Below, one piece after another: positions 61,534 to 64,000 of a stretch of DNA of 64,000 nt (positions within the stretch are counted from its first letter, which is position 1; each line of letters begins with the position of its first letter). A program made the translations under genes and the position numbers. The notes beneath the pieces are model-generated. The model had not been told where the DNA came from, ran no database searches, and saw nothing but the letters and a program-made list of their open reading frames with translations. The stretch comes from Mycobacterium sp. D16R12. Its GTDB lineage: Bacteria > Actinomycetota > Actinomycetes > Mycobacteriales > Mycobacteriaceae. Location: contig NZ_MAFC01000028.1 of NCBI RefSeq assembly GCF_002013465.1, positions 99,934 through 163,933 on the forward strand, in the 5' to 3' direction.

Positions 61534-63645
61534 TCAGGCTGGGTGGTGGATGAGCAGCGGCAGCACCACTCGCGCTCCGGCCTTCCGCAGATGAGCGGCG
61601 GCCACGGTGACGGGCCACCGGGTGGACGTCGAGTCCGCCACCAGCAGCACACACCGGCCGTGGACCGCGTCTCGGAGCGAGTCGTCTGTGCTGATCACGT
61701 CACGCCAGTAGGCGGCCTCCTCCCCGCCGGACGAATCACGGCCAGGAGCCCTGCCCGCGGCCACTGGCATCACTGCGTGCTGCAGACGACCGACCGTGGC
61801 AATTTGGTCCGTCACCGGCCGGACCGGATTGGGCGTACCGGTCAGCTGAAGCGATACGGCGATCTCGGGACGGGCGACCCATTCGTCGCGCCATCGAGCG
61901 AGAGTCGAAACCGAGGCCTGGGCCAGAGCCTCGATCGCCTCGGGCTCGCCCGCACCCGCAGCGGTGATTACCCCGCTCCATTCGGGAGCATCGGCATGGA
62001 CCAGCACGCGGCCCGGCTCGGCGAGCAGGTCCGCTGGAATCTTGCCGCGGGTACCGAATTCTCCGCCGGGCCACATCTTTCGGGGTTCGAGCACCGTGGA
62101 GTCGGCGCGCAGGGTGGCGGCGACCGTCCGCATCAGGTCGGCGGTCGCGGGCAGTCCAAGTCCATCGGGTGTCTGTCCGAGGCACACCGAGCAGCGTCCG
62201 CACGATGCCGCCTGGGGATCGTCGAGCGATTCTGTGAGCAGCTGCATGAGGCAGCGTTCTCCCCGCGTATAGGCCTTCATGATGTCGGCCTCGCGGCGGC
62301 GAGTGGCAATGATGCCTTCGTAGTGTTCCGCGTCGAAACTCCAAGGGCTACCGGTGGATCGCCAGCCGCTGTCCACCCGCTCCACTGCTCCGTCGACGGC
62401 GAGCTGTTTGACCATGAGCTCGATTCGTGTGCGCCGGATACCTGTCTTGGCCTCGAGTGCGTTTACCGATATCGATTCCGCGCCGTCGCGCGTCTCGCCG
62501 GCGAGAGCGGTGAGCACTGTGTCCATCTGTTGGGGATCTGGAATCGAGGCGGTGGTGAAGTAGTCCCATATGCCGGCATCGGATTCCGATGGCAGCAGGA
62601 CGACTGCCGCGTGGTCGATGGCCCGGCCGGCGCGCCCCACCTGCTGGTAGTAGCCGACAGGTGACGGCGGCGAGCCGATATGGACTACAAACCCAAGGTC
62701 GGGCTTGTCGAAGCCCATTCCCAGCGCAGACGTGGCGATCAGCGCCTTGATCCGGTTTTCACGTAGCGCGTCCTCGAGCCGGGCTCGCGTGTCCGCATCG
62801 AGTTGGCCGGTGTACGCAGCGACCTTCGCCTGCGGGTGTACTGCATGGATGGCGTTCACGAGCCGTTGCGCATCGGCGACGGTAAGTACGTAGACGATGC
62901 CCGATCCTGGTAAGTCGTCCACATGCTGAGCGACCCAGGCATAGCGTGCCAGCGGCGACATCTGCGGTAACACGTTGAGCTGCAATGAGCGACGAGCCAG
63001 CGGTCCCCGGAGAACAAGAGTGGCGTCTCCAAGCTGGGAGGCCACGTCATCGGTGACCCGCGCGTTAGCGGTGGCAGTGGTGGCCAGTACCGGCGTCTGC
63101 GGGTTCAACCGGGTGAGCACGTCGGACACCCGGCGGTAGTCGGGACGAAAATCGTGGCCCCAATCCGACACCGCGTGCGCCTCGTCGATGACCAGCAGCC
63201 CCATAGAGCCCTCGAGTGCCGAAAGCACCCTACGGCCAAACGACGGGTTAGCCAGCCGCTCAGGTGACACCAGCAGCACGTCGATATCACCAGCCACGAG
63301 CTGCGCTTCGATCGCGTTCCAGTCGTCGAAGTTCGACGAGTTGAGAGTCGCGGCTCGCAGCCCTGCCCGAGCGGCAGCAGCGACTTGATCGCGCATCAGG
63401 GACAGCAGTGGCGAGACGATCAGTGCCGGACCGGCGCCCTCGGAGCGCCGAATCGCTGTCGTGACCCAATACACCGCGGATTTACCCCATCCGGTGGCTT
63501 GGACCACCAGCACCCGAGCCGCGGGTTCCAGTAGCGCAGCAATGGCGATCTCTTGATCGTCCCGCAGCATCGCACCGGGGCCGGCCAGCGCCTCGATCAC
63601 CGTGAGGGCTTGCTCCGCTCTGGACTCGTTCAGCAGTTGTCCCAT
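61534..63645 (-). CDS. RecQ-family DNA helicase with C-terminal phosphoribosyltransferase-like domain
   Basis: 703 aa. Helicase core: AMLRDDQEIAIAALLE, Walker A ATGWGKSAVY, motif II IDEAHAVSDWGHDFRPDYRR, motif III LATTATAN, motifs V-VI TSALGMGFDKPDLGFVVHIGSPPSPVGYYQQVGRAGRA. Next is the zinc-binding region CLMQLLTESLDDPQAASCGRCSVC. Beyond about residue 520 is an extension absent from E. coli RecQ, ending in CVLLVADSTSTRWPVTVAAAHLRKAGARVVLPLL, which resembles the PRPP-loop end of phosphoribosyltransferases. I chose ATG 63645, preceded by AGGGGAATACCGATC, over ATG 63684. Role: DNA unwinding in recombination repair. Confidence 0.9.
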   Translation of the reverse strand: MGQLLNESRAEQALTVIEALAGPGAMLRDDQEIAIAALLEPAARVLVVQATGWGKSAVYWVTTAIRRSEGAGPALIVSPLLSLMRDQVAAAARAGLRAATLNSSNFDDWNAIEAQLVAGDIDVLLVSPERLANPSFGRRVLSALEGSMGLLVIDEAHAVSDWGHDFRPDYRRVSDVLTRLNPQTPVLATTATANARVTDDVASQLGDATLVLRGPLARRSLQLNVLPQMSPLARYAWVAQHVDDLPGSGIVYVLTVADAQRLVNAIHAVHPQAKVAAYTGQLDADTRARLEDALRENRIKALIATSALGMGFDKPDLGFVVHIGSPPSPVGYYQQVGRAGRAIDHAAVVLLPSESDAGIWDYFTTASIPDPQQMDTVLTALAGETRDGAESISVNALEAKTGIRRTRIELMVKQLAVDGAVERVDSGWRSTGSPWSFDAEHYEGIIATRRREADIMKAYTRGERCLMQLLTESLDDPQAASCGRCSVCLGQTPDGLGLPATADLMRTVAATLRADSTVLEPRKMWPGGEFGTRGKIPADLLAEPGRVLVHADAPEWSGVITAAGAGEPEAIEALAQASVSTLARWRDEWVARPEIAVSLQLTGTPNPVRPVTDQIATVGRLQHAVMPVAAGRAPGRDSSGGEEAAYWRDVISTDDSLRDAVHGRCVLLVADSTSTRWPVTVAAAHLRKAGARVVLPLLIHHPA

Positions 63646-63953
63646 GATCGGTATTCCCCTCGCGTCCGATTGCCGGTTGATCACAAGCTACAAGAGATCT
63701 CCGACATCGTTAGATTGCCGGATTTCTACCTAGCACCGGCTTTCGGAGGCTCCTGTCATCGAAGGATCCTGCACCGCCGGAAGATGCTCAGCCCAAGTTC
63801 GCATCAACCCAGAGCTGATGTGCTTGCTGGCGGTACTCAGTTCCGAATCACTGTGATGTTCGGTCTTTGTGGAGTCACTGTCTCGACGTCAGTGCTCGTG
63901 TGTCTTCCGGCAGCGGCGCGTGATCGGTCAAAGTGGTGATTGCGCTGGCTTTC
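63646..63953. other. Gene-free region upstream of the RecQ-family gene
   Basis: About 300 nt in which I see no convincing coding sequence on either strand. It should contain the recQ promoter on the minus strand. No clear hairpin terminator or operator was found by eye. Confidence 0.4.
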
Positions 63954-64000
63954 TCATCGCACCAGCCCCATCGTTTGCATGTTGCGGATGGCCGAATCAG
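63954..64000 (-). CDS. Possible C-terminal end of a minus-strand gene cut by the window edge
   Basis: Reading leftward from the edge, one frame gives DSAIRNMQTMGLVR and then TGA at 63954-63956. The composition is protein-like, but 14 codons are too few to identify anything. Recorded only so the right-hand neighbour can be checked. Confidence 0.25.
   Translation of the reverse strand, partial: DSAIRNMQTMGLVR

Overview
The window is a high-GC mycobacterial chromosome segment. Its gene order follows the Mycobacterium tuberculosis block uvrA - Rv1638A - Rv1639c - lysX - infC - rpmI - rplT - tsnR - Rv1645c - Rv1647 - Rv1648 - pheST - argCJBDFRGH - Rv1683 - Rv1684 - mpg - tyrS - Rv1691 - Rv1692 - Rv1693 - tlyA - nadK - recN - steA/steB - pyrG - Rv1700 - xerD - parA-like - scpA - scpB - rluB - cmk - der (Rv numbers recalled from memory). 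Several genes are extra or displaced relative to that block: an acyl-CoA synthetase, an SDR, an MspA-type porin pair, ogt with ada-alkA, a four-gene envelope cluster, an ADP-ribosylglycohydrolase and an ABC-F protein beside tyrS. This content, and an ABC-F in the position I associate with M. abscessus MAB_2355c, suggest a rapid grower of the M. abscessus/chelonae group (Mycobacteroides). The species is inference.

Layout. 1-7.3 kb: uvrA 3' end, an AMP-binding ligase, then on the minus strand lysX (lysyl-phosphatidylglycerol synthase fused to LysRS), a membrane esterase and a small acidic protein. 7.3-11.3 kb: a DUF1844 protein diverging from the infC-rpmI-rplT operon, which has a structured leader and an AUC start on infC; tsnR with an intrinsic terminator inside its 5' coding end; an SDR; a tRNA-Cys and a long terminator. 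11.3-18.5 kb: porin operon, DUF2236 oxygenase-like gene, adenylate cyclase, rhomboid-like protein, alkylation-repair operon and a small membrane protein. 18.5-30.8 kb: pheST and the complete arginine operon, with ArgR-box-like sites before argC. 30.8-37.8 kb: three co-translated single-pass envelope proteins converging on a polytopic membrane protein, then a hydrolase/AMP-binding fusion and a secreted protein. 37.8-42.8 kb: Trm112-like protein, mpg, ADP-ribosylglycohydrolase, tyrS, ABC-F. 42.8-59.8 kb: tightly overlapped housekeeping genes for rRNA methylation, NADP supply, recombination repair, cell separation, CTP synthesis, chromosome organisation, pseudouridylation and ribosome assembly. 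59.9-64 kb: a mannose-lectin/LysM protein, a decayed DUF222/HNH gene under a perfect SOS box, tRNA-Pro and a RecQ-family helicase.

The most unusual signal is a dispersed short repeat, ATGAGCCGCTTGCGCGAAGA. It occurs five times and always contains an ATG opening a micro-ORF read as MSRLRE(E/D) or a close variant. The micro-ORF stop overlaps the start of argR and of the parA-like gene, and lies 5 nt before the ABC-F start. At nadK the repeat is fused in frame as an N-terminal extension; at tyrS it lies antisense in the first codons. The layout resembles M. tuberculosis MIRU elements and suggests a mobile translational-coupling module. Other candidates for novelty are the 30.8-34.2 kb envelope cluster, the esterase beside lysX as a possible lipid deacylase, and the intragenic terminator in tsnR.
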